Shown here piece after piece: positions 19,001 through 27,489 of a DNA stretch of 64,000 nt. Source of the DNA: Limnomonas spitsbergensis (Eukaryota > Chlorophyta > Chlorophyceae > Chlamydomonadales); NCBI GenBank assembly GCA_037349105.1, contig JAYJMM010000101.1, forward strand, positions 682,001 through 746,000, written 5' to 3'. Numbering within the stretch: the first letter of the stretch is position 1; each line of letters opens with the position of its first letter. The notes under the pieces were generated by a model that saw nothing but the letters and a program-made list of their open reading frames with translations, was not told the origin of the DNA and searched no databases. A program made the translations under genes and the position numbers.

Positions 19001-19323
19001 GGGCAGGACCCGCTGCAGAGGATTGCAGTGTGCAGGTCCAGGGGCGGCCGAGCCCGGCAGCCAGAGCGGCTGCCAGGACAGCCCAGGAGGCCAACGTCAT
19101 GGACAGGCCTGAGGTGGAAGTCATGGCCACCAACCCAGCAACAAGGCAGATGGAGCGGGGCATCGCAAGACCAATGGCGAACGGATTATACGACATCTCG
19201 TACACCACTGGCCGGGGTGAGGCCAATGTCACCCCGAGAGCAGTTACGAGAAGGGCTAAGGTGGCCAAAGAAGCAGCAAGGGAGGAAGAGGAGTCAGCTC
19301 TTGAGGAGCTTACCGAGACCTGA
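13018..19323 (+). CDS. retroelement ORF2: Pol with RT, RNase H, DNMT, integrase, PHD
   Basis: 2101 residues from the GTG at 13018 (frame open from 12847). N-terminus: charged, disordered, then a hydrophobic segment near residues 405-425 (LILVWLLLSVCV). Reverse transcriptase at about 515-800 with FIDDLLVYS (D751, D752), where FIDD replaces the usual YIDD/YVDD. RNase H with D909, E951, D976 and D1019. A DNMT3-like methyltransferase at about 1165-1500. Integrase with zinc-binding H1673, H1678, C1708 and C1711 and catalytic D1741, D1801 and E1836; the last spacing is 34 residues, one fewer than usual. A C-terminal C4HC3 PHD finger at 1939-1983 occupies the place where chromoviruses carry a chromodomain. 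All catalytic residues of RT, RNase H and integrase are present, so this copy may be active or very recently active. Confidence 0.92.
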   Translation: MQDSESEDEWGADRSPCPARISLTRTDAGDADGMEEPSNAGPGPGSPVWGREEDLLQLRQEWMREVAQEQAAMEERRTRRAEIERSSKVALEEKAHKVAVGVNPRQAADQCAGEPKGAAAGKASSRSTGDAQTSPPAHPAAREPWGDPAAYSTERWVAVLRHFVDELDVLRRQEMGQQEASQEASLVFRLRMLPQPDPNPRMGGYSRAVRELQEELTERISALNKMGAKGVDTQQPADSRSSQAQTSRGEDMARRAASARATMRQGCGPEEPAGAGSSKTVQRAIHRQERLAQGSTGQIPGAGPERAGAAWADTAELRGKKSKKARRRAGKAQRAAEDRNRGSRPGMDCPVLPLRISQVDLEITWASGQQRPAQSAEPCVQPAEHLPQKPTRQMPACRGLLTCTAFKGILTGTLQLILVWLLLSVCVPGARATEQGVRGGGFTAGQGAFVSGQEAAAKLSSGWLRPPAVIPMGGAGRRGACSQQESWQSGNDTGREEPPAEDDPQAAEMIDMFQPGGVVDPPAEYVKTKEGWLLGQHPDFTAEQQESLEQSLRDRQGAFAYSMEDLPGYCGTQGEFTLALEDEVNSCFQKSRDMPPPKAAIFKEKCQPMIQAGIIVKVPQGGPIKFAANSVVAAKKSAETGEWTDHRIAHDMRRLNLRTAKQEFAIPRMETIFQNLGTAKIFSKVDLRSGFMQIPIKVEDQPKTAFWMGPELWMYTKLNFGLRNGPPFFQRMMEEEIARAGLSAFCVAFIDDLLVYSDTPADHIRHVELMLDMLHSVGLRAHPDKSLFGCATVEYLGHNVSAQGLTPHAAKIAAVMALPEPTSVKNIQEVMGFLNFYRCYVPDFSKKAACINALLVKGVPFVWGPEQSQAFQLIKTEMCEGGRVLRRPDYSGTGPDGKGPPRPFLLYTDFSKQGIGAVLGQCDDSGREYMVACTSRSLNKSERNYSSFQGEMLAAVYAARTYRHMLFGCKVHLITDHEPLTYLMDNQTLVGQHARWALMLQELDITIVHRSGACHQNADIPSRSPLPSSADRTGARLDTAAPEPAAQEEAGGKQVALLTGLGRVNQWHADQMVRMAQEGRRRVQILRAAEAACVTAPVGQEISSAATDDDEQAQPVSTAEQAFSNRERARTMISDVLADLPRVTPPHSHAGLDTACLSGGAVRAMETEGVVLFEPFGGMCSGLEMVLRAGIPVVQYLYADISEEVREIAGGRLVQLHRRYPQLFPVKAFDKAFRALPQDVYAITAKHLQEAGAQEGRQWFMVAGWECQDLSSAGKGRGLEGERSKSFFPLVKLLGTLQFLQGPRPPAYLIENVAMQLNQKSVKASVEAFQEVCRILGTPALFDAAQVGSYAHRTRNYWGNIAPAADIEFVIRASTRPHGGIVDDILDKGSKAQVVSCPDNGGYRINVTGQPRKVLPCLMATPSSYSFRNGQNGMVYRPMGDLQEPNANERERAMGYAVGSTLPRPDFPEAARRAALGRCMDSWALGAWLNVALECAKIIPEELKRRARLPGPDRDPVLGATLMSSHYALATAGNACSGSGEVAASYRQCLGESAAADWADAAQEPGGNTPEGQVVVESVVTRVTEGEKDPPGCPAGPSVRVDVWADEPVLRFLREKTYVQGTELGEQTRIQRRAAPFQWDSERGGVLMRLMPDGRRCVVPRPEDRLAVIQTAHAGTGHFGSHRTAFMVMQQHWWRGLRAAVKKAVQECGVCDRARASTFNHIQPNLHPLPIEGLFFRWGVDLCGPFTTTSRGNRFVMVCVEHYSKWVELIPIPSKASDVTALAFFQNVVARFGGCAEVVTDQGTEFQGEFQDMLLDCFIDHRTTSANHPQADGLSERAVQTLKAGLRKCCEEGSSDESWDKMVPWVALGFRCSPQQATRMARPEILRVKTLGATGTLVLEGADGLTVTENAVNCSPCHLPNLRGVVDFSGTRPYNSLSCEVCQLPDRGEVMLLCDACNTGWHMDCLVPVLEEVPEGEWLCPTCAPEDKGAEPAARAGPAAEDCSVQVQGRPSPAARAAARTAQEANVMDRPEVEVMATNPATRQMERGIARPMANGLYDISYTTGRGEANVTPRAVTRRAKVAKEAAREEEESALEELTET
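16501..17520 (+). other. cytosine-5 DNA methyltransferase domain inside Pol
   Basis: Residues about 1162-1500 of ORF2. Motif I: VLFEPFGGMCSGLEMVLRAG, with a glycine-rich AdoMet loop (V1170 onward), followed by an acidic YADIS. Motif IV: AGWECQDLS with the nucleophile C1267; the usual PCQ/PCN is ECQ here. Motif VI: ENV at E1311-V1313. Motif VIII: AHRTRNYWGN with R1353 and R1355. C-terminal ERERAMGY and LGRCMDSW-type blocks follow. The CxDLS and HRxRxxWGN motifs resemble animal DNMT3 and plant DRM more than DNMT1 or CMT. The domain lies between RNase H and integrase. Family membership is clear; the exact subfamily needs a tree. Confidence 0.88.
18826..18990 (+). other. PHD finger at the C-terminus of Pol
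   Basis: Residues 1937-1990: C1939-X2-C1942, C1954-X2-C1957, H1962-X2-C1965, C1980-X2-C1983, with the tryptophan of LCDACNTGWHMDC and the WLCPTC ending. This is a complete C4HC3 PHD finger. PHD fingers read histone H3 tails; placed after the integrase, it could steer integration (inference). Confidence 0.93.
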
Positions 19324-20019
19324 GGCCGAGCCCAGAGCGGCAAGGCCGCTGAGCACGTGACGTCACCCACGCCGTAACTGGCAAGGAGCGGGCAGGCACC
19401 TACAGAGCAGAAATGCAGACGCAGCGCGGCTTGTCCTAGTACCCGGCAGGCAGTGGGCCGGCAGCCAGCGGACCGAAGACTGAGGATGCAGGAGTGGAGT
19501 TAAAGCTATCGCAGCAGCATAGTGAAAATTTGTTTCTCAAAACACCATAGCAGCAAGGCTACGGTAGTACATTTGTTATGACAATGTTGAGCGAGGAGAA
19601 TTAGTCAACTCGGGCAATGATAGCACAGTAGGAGGCGGATCACGCTGCTACGGCGCACATTTCCTGTGGCCATTAAGGACCAGGCGGCTATGGCGCAGTG
19701 GGGCGAGAGCAGCGGTTGTTCTTAGCTTGACCTGATAACTTTGACATTTCCCTGTTTGCTAGCCAGTAGTGGGCTGAACAGCTTGAATTTGTAGGATGCT
19801 GCGCATTGCGCTTCAGCCGAAACTCGGTGATTTTTTTCTTTTAAAGTTCTGTGTGAAGAAGGCCTGAACCAGGCAGATTTGCAGAAGGCCTGAACCAGGC
19901 AGATTTACGGCAGATGATTTAAGCTTCTACGTACATATTTTTCCAGAAGTTTATTTCAGTACCACCCCTTTTCCGGCTCCCCGCGCACGCCTGGAGGGCT
20001 TAACGCTGGGGAGCGGGGG
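19324..20019 (+). other. retroelement 3' noncoding region
   Basis: No ORF seen. A 26-bp direct duplication with GGCCTGAACCAGGCAGATTT lies at about 19859-19908. A purine-rich tract, GGGGAGCGGGGGGCGAG (20008-20024), directly abuts block A and is the best polypurine-tract candidate. If so, reverse transcription would define the repeat as A+B, not as B alone. Confidence 0.55.
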
Positions 20020-20252
20020 GCGAGTAAAGTAGTAGGGGCGGTACCCACGAGACGGAGACTTCTAGGCAGAGACATCCAGTTAGGGACTTCCAGTTACAGT
20101 TATCTTGTTAACAAGCTCTTGTCTGAAGTACAAGGATCATGAGTGTACGGTGATGTACCGTATTTGTGAGTAGAGGACACCTCTCTAAGGTGTCCTGACC
20201 GGAGTTTACGGTATTTACCATAGTATTGCAGTTACTGCTTTATGGTGCGACA
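20020..20252 (+). repeat. 3' terminal block A (first copy)
   Basis: About 233 bp, repeated at 20888-21123 with two visible differences (an extra TAG near the start and one substitution). It ends GCGACA, followed by GC and then block B. The junction contains the palindrome GACAGCTGTC (20249-20258). Confidence 0.88.
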
Positions 20253-20254
20253 GC

Positions 20255-20890
20255 TGTCACAGTATATTACAGTATACGTGACAGAACCGTTCAGACCGCA
20301 GTTAGCGGCCTCGGGGCCTCCGCAGCTTCTCTGCGGAGTCCTCGGATTTGAGCTGAGACCTAGAAACCCGCTTACGCAGGTTGATTTGACAGATTGTACC
20401 GTACTCTGATTTGGGCCTGCCGGGTCCCTGTATCCCGGCAATTGCCTAGGCTAGTTACTTCGTCCCTTTCTAAAGGACAGACCTCTATTGTAACAAGTAC
20501 CGGCCGTCATCTGTGTATGAGACCTCCTACGTTCACATAAGTCAGTACCTTTACTCAAGTCAAGACTAGCTCAGCTACCGCTGAGATAGCTGGAGACAAG
20601 TACCTAGCAAGAGGTCCGAGACCCTGCCGTATAAGAAGTACGCAGTCCACGTCCCGTCACCCTCACCGCGAGACGCGCGGTAAGTGCCCTTAACATAGCC
20701 CAGCTGGATCGCGCCCAGACGGCCAGAAGGCCTGTGCTCCCTTAGTCAATTGCCATACAACCAAATAGCCAACCGCGCTGCTTAACTCGCTGAGCACTCG
20801 CAGCCAGTGTGTAGTCACTGAGCCTGCCCGTAGGCGTCCGTCACTGCCGTGAGGAAAAAAGTCCGCCACGGACCTGAAGCGCACATCGCG
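20255..20890 (+). repeat. 3' terminal block B
   Basis: Second copy of the 5' terminal repeat 2446-3080. It is flanked on both sides by block A, giving A-B-A' at this end. Confidence 0.9.
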
Positions 20891-21123
20891 AGTAAAGTAG
20901 TAGTAGGGGCGGTACCCACGAGACGGAGACTTCTAGGCAGAGACATCCAGTTAGGGACTTCCAGTTACAGTTATCTTGTTAACAAGCTCTTGTCTGAAGT
21001 ACAAGGAGCATGAGTGTACGGTGATGTACCGTATTTGTGAGTAGAGGACACCTCTCTAAGGTGTCCTGACCGGAGTTTACGGTATTTACCATAGTATTGC
21101 AGTTACTGCTTTATGGTGCGACA
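20888..21123 (+). repeat. 3' terminal block A' (second copy)
   Basis: Near-identical to 20020-20252. It ends exactly where the TTAG duplication starts, so it is the true right end of the insertion. All A/B borders share a GCG microhomology. Confidence 0.88.
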
Positions 21124-21127
21124 TTAG
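21124..21127. repeat. target site duplication, right copy (TTAG)
   Basis: Matches 2442-2445. Beyond it the interrupted aminopeptidase 3' flank resumes. Confidence 0.75.
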
Positions 21128-21154
21128 CGTTTACGTGTGTCGCAGTGGGATGGG

Positions 21155-21235
21155 TGGCAAGGAAAGAATGTTGCGCCCTGTGGGGGGCGTGGGGGTTAAT
21201 GTAACAATGCAGCCTGGGCCGGAGCCATATTTAGT
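21155..21235 (-). mobile_element. SINE-like short repeat, copy 1
   Basis: A member of an 80-95 bp family found at least nine times here. In plus orientation it reads GTAACGGCGCGG, then GGCCCAAGCTGCGCTG, TTTCCTTAACCCTCACGCCCC, a short GGGGCGTAGC hairpin half, and a (CTTT)n tail. This copy is inverted and diverged. Confidence 0.7.
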
Positions 21236-21264
21236 CGTTGGGATCGTGGCTGGGTGATAAGGAA

Positions 21265-21476
21265 GTGTAGTGGCCTTACATATACCGCTGGTGGTTCAGC
21301 TAGGGTGTAGTGGCCTTACATATACCGCTGGTGGTTCAGCTAGGGTGTAGTGGCCTTACATATACCCGCTGGTGGTACAGCTAGGGTGTAGTGGCCTTAC
21401 ATATACCGCTGGTGGTTCAGCTAGGGTGTAGTGGCCTTACATATACCGCTGGTGGTTCAGCTAGGGTGTAGTGGCC
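21265..21476. repeat. 40-bp tandem repeat
   Basis: Five near-perfect copies plus a partial sixth of a 40-bp unit containing GTGTAGTGGCCTTACATATA. One copy has an extra C. Confidence 0.95.
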
Positions 21477-21479
21477 GTG

Positions 21480-22110
21480 ACAGGGTGGGCGTAGCATGAG
21501 GTTGGATGAGAGCAGGGAGTGACTTGTGGGACTAGTGTGATCGGACTGTACATGCCTATGACAGGCCCGGAGGCCAATTTTGATAATGACGATGTCAATG
21601 GAGTTCAGATGATCCTAGACCCCCCCCCTACGTTGATGATGTTACACCTCTGGGCCATGCTGAAATTAAGCTCGGTCACATCGGTAAACAAAAAGCCAGC
21701 TAGGAAAATCAAGGGAGAAAACACTCCAGGGATAAAAGGATAGCATGTTCACCCACCGAAAAATAAGAACAAAGGTCTGGCAAACCGACCCCCCTGATCC
21801 CCCTATGTGATACGTAAGCAACAGTGGACGGCATTCCAAATGTCGTTTCCTCAAGACATGATGCGCTGGCGTTTACTTTCTCACAGGTCAGATAGTGTTC
21901 AGACGCCTGTTGATCTTGTCCCAGACAGGCACCAACAGGCACACATGCGGTGTTGAGCTGATGGTACGTACACACCGGTGTTGCGCTCCTACCTAGATTC
22001 CCTGTTTGAGATTTGCAACGCGTGTGAGAGGAAGTCAATGACATTACGCCTCTGGGCCAGCTGCTCAAAAAGGCTCGGCCGCGTGGGCGCCTAACTAATA
22101 GGAGCAGAAT
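21480..22110 (-). repeat. two inverted copies of interspersed repeat R2 and unassigned DNA
   Basis: R2 is my label for a repeat that reads, in plus orientation, TTGGGCGCCCACGTGGCCGAG, then AGCAGGGCCCAGAGGTGTAA, then CGTCATTGAC. Inverted copies lie at about 21630-21720 and 22030-22105. The rest of the interval shows no gene. Confidence 0.6.
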
Positions 22111-22279
22111 AAAATAAAAGGGGTAAATAAAAGGTGAAGGGTCTGAAAGGTCAAGGTGGCCTGGCACGCATTCACGAAACAAAGGCTGCTGCACTCACCC
22201 AGGTTTGCGTAGTGGGTGTGTCTGCTCTCGGCATTGTGCTGCAGAGGCAAGGCAGCGAGAGTGAGGTAGCAAGGGGGAA

Positions 22280-22580
22280 TGCCTTTCAAACTGGAGGGTT
22301 GCAATTGAGGGTTAAGGGCTTAAGGTTGAAACCTGGACTCTTGAGTGTGAGGCAGCAATGGCACATGCTTAACTATCTGGCTGGATCGAATTTAGGGTTT
22401 ATGGTCTAAAATACTAAACCCTAAGGGTGAAGTAGCAAGGGCAACGGCTTCTAAATCTTACTGGCTCGAGTTGAGGGTTCAGGGTCTGAGACAAAGGTTT
22501 AGGGTTTAATGTAGAGATTTCATATACTGGGCGGTTATAATTGAGGTTTTAGGGTGTAGACCCTACCCCCACCCAAACCG
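22280..22580. repeat. telomere-like degenerate repeats
   Basis: TTTAGGGTTTAAGG and CCCTAAACCCTA variants without a fixed period. Similar patches occur at 23005-23060, 25925-26245, 39300-39420, 39710-39780, 53730-53790, 55155-55200 and 61240-61440. Confidence 0.65.
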
Positions 22581-22729
22581 TAGGGGTGGGGTTTCAAGGG
22601 CAAAACAGAGCTTCATAATCCGGGATGGCTAAATAAGTTGGGGCCCCCCATGGTTCTCACTCCTCACGGATGTCGCCAGGGTGGGATACACTTGTTTTCT
22701 GGACGCTGCTGTAGGCATTGTTGAGGGCT

Positions 22730-22905
22730 CGCATCGAGAGGAGCTGAGGTGTCGGAAGTTTTTTTTGTCTTTCCGGTCTTTCCTTTTAACCCCCCCCCCC
22801 TCTTCCTTTTAGTTTTCTCCCATCTGAACAGTTGGGCGCCCACACGGCCGAGCCTTCTTGAGCAGGGCCCAATGGTGTAGCGCCATTGACATGTACTACC
22901 AACAG
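22730..22905 (+). repeat. R2 repeat, long copy
   Basis: Contains TTGAGGGCT, a pyrimidine-rich CCTTTTAACCCCC region, GTTGGGCGCCCACACGGCCG and AGCAGGGCCCAATGGTGTAG. It matches 54060-54240, 56040-56195 and 56640-56835 over about 170 bp. Confidence 0.65.
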
Positions 22906-23799
22906 GTGCCCTACAGTGCAAATTGTTCCTCTGATGCCATGACGCACACCTCACCCTCCATAATCAGGACCACAGATGGTTAGTCCCCACCTCCTACCTC
23001 CCTGTATCGGGGTTTAGGATTAAGGGTTATGGGTTATGGGTTTAGGGTTAGGGTTATATTACCCCCCACCTCCTACCTCCCTATATAATTTGCGGGCATT
23101 TCCAGGTTTTGTGTACAAAATCACGGAGTGTCAAAACAACGGCGCAGGGGACATTTGCCTACCCGCAATCCCCAACCCACTACCCGGCAAGCCCTCGCCT
23201 TCACCCCCCGCCCCGCCCTCAAAACAAGGCACGCCCTCAAAACAAGGCACGCCATGGAGACTAGAAAAATATGCACCACACCATGAACTCATGGATAAGA
23301 AAAAAGCTTGCCGCTCGATGGCCCTCCTTAAAAAACTTGTTTTCTTGCATGGCGATGTATGGCAACGTGGAAACTGCAGAACAAAGCCAGTTGCGAAAAA
23401 ATTCCAAGGTCCGAGGCAGGGTCTAGCCCTGGGTCCACCCCTGGCACTATCCCTGGGTTTATGGTTGAAGGTTTCGGGTTTAGGGTGTAGAGTTCAACAT
23501 GTTAAACCCTAAATCCTGAAATGGTCTTCATCCCCATCTCTGCTCCGACCCAGTACCTAGTAACACAATGAGGCACACAGCACCCAACAGATACTCATAC
23601 AGCTCAAGGCTCCAGTTTGAATTTTCGAAAGAACAAAACCTGCCTTGACCCATATTGACTTATGCAAGCTCAAACTCTGATGCCCATGCCCATCCCTATG
23701 CCAATCCCCATGCCTATGCCTATGCCGCCATACCTCAGGGCAGAAACCTGGAGGTTTGCCATCTGATATCACCACCTGGGGGAGGATGAGTGTGATGGC

Positions 23800-24072
23800 A
23801 TTGTGGGATTGTGACTTGAGAGTGTGAGGGCATTGGGGGTTTGTGACTTAAAAGTGTGAGGGCATTGGGGTTTGTGACAAGAGTGTGAGGGCATTGGGGG
23901 TTTGTGACTTAAAAGTGTGAGGGTATTGGGGTTTGTGACAAGAGTGTGAGGGCATTGGGGGTTTGTGATTTAAAAGTGTCGGGGAATTTGAGGTTTGTGA
24001 CAAGAGTGTGAGGACATTAGGGGTTTGTGACTTGGAAGTGTGAGGGCATTGGGGTTTGTGACTTGAAACCAT
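23800..24072. repeat. ~30-bp minisatellite (GTGTGAGGGCATTGGGG)
   Basis: About nine imperfect copies alternating GACTTAAAA- and GACAAGA-type spacers. A run of GCTGACATGTAG-type 12-mers follows at 24165-24310. Confidence 0.8.
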
Positions 24073-24350
24073 ATGTGGACCAGCCTGCTGCCGACGGCCT
24101 ACACAGCAAGGCTGTCCACACATGTGGTCCATGGCCGCAGGCCTGAGTGTAGCTAACATGAGGCTGCCATGCAGCTGACACATAGCTGACATGTCACTGA
24201 CATGTCGCCGGCATGTAGCTGACATGTAGCCAACGTATATATGACCTGTAGTTAACATGTAGCTGAGATGCAGCTAGAATGTAGCTGATACACAGCTGAC
24301 ATGTAGCCGAGTTGAGAAGAAGAAAAACAAAAGAGCCCCTCGCCCCTCAC

Positions 24351-27300
24351 CTGAACTCCCTCATGCATCACAGTCGAGTCGTTGAGCAAGGCTAGATTAG
24401 TAAAGACACAGAGCATGTCCTGGAGATGGCTGTTAGTGTTTTGCGGGTCGGAGCGGTGCAGCATGAGCACCGGATGGTCCACAAGAGAGCCGCCAGGTGT
24501 CTTTGGGTCACATACGCGAGCAGCAAGAGCACCCTGGATGGGACCAGCAGGGCATGGAGGGCATGAAACACACTTGTGTGAACAGCGTTGCATGGACAAT
24601 CATTGGGTGGACCTTTCTGGGTGAACATCATGGAATGCGTGAAACGGGTTGGATATCAGGGTGCCGCCATGGGGGTCTGGGTCTCAGGCACGGGTAAGAA
24701 AACACCCTGGACAGGGCCAGGACATGGAGGGTGTGGAACACAATAGTGTGAACATGATTGTGTGAATATCATGGAATGTGTGTATCGGGTGGGGTGCCAG
24801 GGTGCTCCCATCCATAAGTTGCTATAGGTAAACACACACTACACACACACACACATGCATGCAAACACATACGCACACACAATCACACATGCGGCCCAGC
24901 CGTTTTAGAGCAGGGTCCAGATGTGTAACGTCATCGACACACACATGTTCATTAAATTGCAGGGCAGTTAACCAGGGCTGGCACCAGGGGAAAACATGTA
25001 AATATTTCCCGGGTACCCTACCGGGGCCCCTCGTGCCGTACCCTGGCTAAAAGACTATTTCGCACCAGGTTATCCATAATTGTGGTCTGTACAATACTGT
25101 GGGTGGGGTGTGGGTGGGGTGTGGAAACTCTTAACCCTAAACCCTAAACAGTATTTTGCACCTGGTTATCCATAATTGCGGTCTGTGCAGCCTCCAGCAG
25201 CCCCTCCCCTTCCCCAGAGCCCGGAGAGGTGCTGTTGCTCTTGTTGACCTGGCAGCCCACCTACATCAGCATAACGTACAAAAATAACTTTGAAAATGGA
25301 GGCACAATTCCCAGGGAAGCACAATCCGGCTTAACCTGTGCAGTTGTGTGAAGCAGTATGAAGTAGTGTGGAGCAGTGTGAAGTATACCGTGCCCTGGCT
25401 TGCTCCTCTCACACAGAATCTTACAGACCAGAAAACGATTGAAAGATCATTCCTCGCAACAGGGGCCGCCATCTAGCCGGCCCAACGCAACGGTGAACGC
25501 AAGCCACCGTAGCTTTCAGCCTCTTTTATAATAATAGTGCGGGCGCGACCTCAGCCCAAGCCACACAGTTGCCTCAACCCTCACATGCCCCCATCGGGCA
25601 CAGTCTCCTTCTCATCTCCAGCGGCGTGAGCGTACGGCCTATCTCTGCCAGTGGGTGCCGCGCTTCCCTACGTGTGCAGGATTCAGAGAATACGGCAATC
25701 GCCCGCTCGGCGGCATCGCACCACCGCAGGGGCGCAGAAAGAAGGAAAGAAAGAAAGTTACGCCCCGTGGGGGGCGTGAGAGTTAAGGAAATAGTGCAGC
25801 CTGGGCCGAAACCACATCCGCGCTGTTACCGCAGGGGCACAATATGAACTTCTTAGAGCAATAGACAGGCACGGGAGAGGTTCTTCTGCATAGGTTCACT
25901 TGCCTTCTCCAGTAACTGTATGGTTTGGGGTTAAGGTTTTAGCGTTAAGGCCTTAGGGTTGAGGGTTTGAGGTGTTGGGTGAAGGGTTTAGGGTAAAGGG
26001 TCAAGCTAATCCCTATCTTAAAGAGTATGAGTCAGGTATGACAGAGGTTTGTCAGCATTGGTTAGGTGCACTTACCTTCAGGCCCTCGTGGCCAGGGTTG
26101 GGGTAGCCATTCTTTCCCACATGAAGAAGGGATCAGATTTAAATGTCCAAGGTTCAGGATTGAAGGTAGAGGGTTTAGGGTTTAAGATTGAGGGTTCATG
26201 GTTTGAGGTTTAAGGTCTAGGATTCAGGGTTTAAAGTTCAAGGTTTGCGTTACCGTAGATTTGATGTGCCTTCCCTCGGGCATCAAAACATGATTTATGT
26301 AAATGCTGTTCACAGGGCTGTCGACAAAAACTGTTAATTTTTAACTCAAAACTGGGGTCGACGATCGATAATTAGTGTATTCAGGGATCTCCCATACAAC
26401 ATTAATGATGAGGGAAAGCAAAGTGACTCGGCGGTATGTAAAGGGTCGAAGGTACGTAAAGGGTCAACAAGGTAAGAAATAACTACGTGTGGTTTCCAAT
26501 CCCTCGTGAAGTTTAATGGATCCCTAGCTGTAGGCGATTGATCCTGCCTGTACGGGATACGCGCATTCTTCCCCGTGACATTGCAAGAGTGGATCAATCA
26601 ATCGACTGTTCCTCAGTGATCTTTTGAGATTTCCCTCGCGACCAGCTGCGGCATTTGTATAGGGTCTAGCTAAATCTTAGAATGTGAGACATGCATAGAA
26701 GTGGTATGGCTAAATGTGTGAACTGTACTTACCTCCAGACTCCCACAGCCAGGATTATTGGGACCACCAACCTTCCCCATTGGGTGCAGGGTTGAGAGTG
26801 TAGGGTTCAGTTTGCAGGGTTTGAGGTGTAGGGTACCAGTGTTTAGGGTTTCAGGATTAGGGGCTTTGGCTCAACTCAACCTCGTACAATGCGACACAGA
26901 CACGGAAGTAATGGCTGAATCGGTCAGCTGCACTTGCCTTGAGGCTCCCATAGCGAGAATTGGGGTCCCCATCCTTCCCCATGCCCGCGCTGAACATCAG
27001 CGAGTCCAGCACCACGTTGGAACCCGCCATGACAGCGCTCCGCTGCGCCGGCAGGCCCGGTCGGCCCGGTAGCGGGTAGAACTCTCCATGCAGGGTGAGC
27101 GGGAAGGACCAGAGGCGGTACGATGCCGGCAACGGCGACGACGCAGGCCCGGCGCCGCCGGGGGGAGGGGCTGCTGCGGCGACTCCCCGCACAGCTGCTT
27201 GCGCTGTCTCCGCCAGCGGTGCAGGAGCGAGAGGCCGAACGCGGCCTGGCACATCTCGTGAGCAGAGGGGTCCGCGCCGCTGAGTGCACCAGCGCTGGCT

Positions 27301-27486
27301 TCTACTCGGGCGGGCTGAGACTGAATGACCCAGGTCAAGGCGTCGTCCTGTCCTGCGGGTTGGCAAGCGTCGGCGGGCTGCCAGGGATGATGGGCTGGCG
27401 GTGCCCAGGCTGCAGGCGTGCAGGTGACTGGGAGCGTGAGCTCTATGGGTTCTGGTCGGAACAGGAATGAGAGTACCGTAGATCAA
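24351..27486 (-). CDS. unrecognised minus-strand gene, at least three exons
   Basis: Exons supported by borders, GC content and matching phase 0: about 27486-26938 (5' limit uncertain; GC-rich, ending GKDGDPNSRYGSLK before a GC donor), 25260-25162 (33 codons, ending AAQTAIMDNQ before GTGCAA) and 24533-24351 (61 codons; PGGSLVDHPVLMLHRSDPQN, ending STVMHEGVQ before GTGAGG). The acceptors are TGATGTAG and CCCATCCAG. I do not recognise the family. In the 5' exon a second frame (SAHEMCQAAFGLSLLHRWR) also looks protein-like, so the exon structure there may be more complex. Introns contain telomere-like repeats and degraded copies of the exon edges. Other exons may have been missed. Confidence 0.5.
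24654..24710 (-). pseudogene. echo of the acceptor edge of exon 24533-24351
   Basis: On the minus strand this resembles the exon start at 24533 including its AG: CCAGGGTG, then CTTACCCGTG, GACCCA and GGCGGC in the same order. It lies upstream of the exon. Flanking intron sequence (GGGCATGGAGGG type) is also duplicated. Confidence 0.5.
24836..24890. repeat. CA/ACAC microsatellite with adjoining R2 fragment
   Basis: ACACACACACAC-type run with ATGCAT interruptions. An R2 fragment follows at about 24890-24950 (GCGGCCCAGCCG, AGCAGGGTCCAGATGTGTAA, CGTCATCGAC). Confidence 0.7.
25056..25092 (-). pseudogene. echo of the donor edge of exon 25260-25162
   Basis: Reads ACAATTATGGATAACCTG followed by GTGCGAAAT, matching the exon's last codons and its GTGCAAAAT donor. 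It lies downstream of the exon in the gene's direction. A weaker match is at 22955-22985. Confidence 0.55.
25738..25832 (-). mobile_element. SINE-like short repeat, copy 2
   Basis: Full-length inverted copy: (GAAA)n tail, TACGCCCCGTGGGGGGCGTG hairpin, GTGCAGCCTGGGCCG, CCACATCCGCGC, ending GTTACC. Confidence 0.8.
25897..26782 (-). pseudogene. echoes of the donor edge of exon ending at 26938
   Basis: Two clear and one weak copy of the exon end plus donor lie downstream of the exon: 26727-26782 (GKVGGPNNPGCGSLE then GTAAGT), 26078-26124 (GKNGYPNPGHEGLK then GTAAGT) and about 25897-25930 (weak). The main exon ends GKDGDPNSRYGSLK and has a GC donor. They could be decayed duplicates or real small exons. 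Confidence 0.5.
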
Positions 27487-27489
27487 GTT

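Larger units (their letters stand above)
2446..21123 (+). mobile_element. giant Ty3-like retroelement with DNMT and PHD domains
   Basis: An 18.7-kb retroelement bounded by TGTC...GACA ends and a TTAG duplication. It carries a gag-like ORF (3798-12506) and a pol ORF (13018-19323) with reverse transcriptase, RNase H, a cytosine-5 DNA methyltransferase, integrase and a PHD finger. The Ty3-type RT and the GPF-like integrase core place it near Ty3/gypsy. Terminal repeats are arranged B at the 5' end and A-B-A' at the 3' end instead of two equal LTRs. Copies of each repeat are about 99% identical by eye and both ORFs are long and open, so the insertion is young. Retroelement-encoded cytosine methyltransferases are known from a few algal and dinoflagellate lineages. 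The combination with a PHD finger and these ends is not one I know. Confidence 0.93.

Noticed and set aside
20255..20890. A solo LTR nested in the 3' end
   Set aside because: Block B there is flanked by A copies without its own target duplication, and the outer TTAG fits the ends of the whole B...A' unit.
22664..22954. 96-residue minus-strand frame
   Set aside because: It lies in a copy of interspersed repeat R2 with a poly-C tract.
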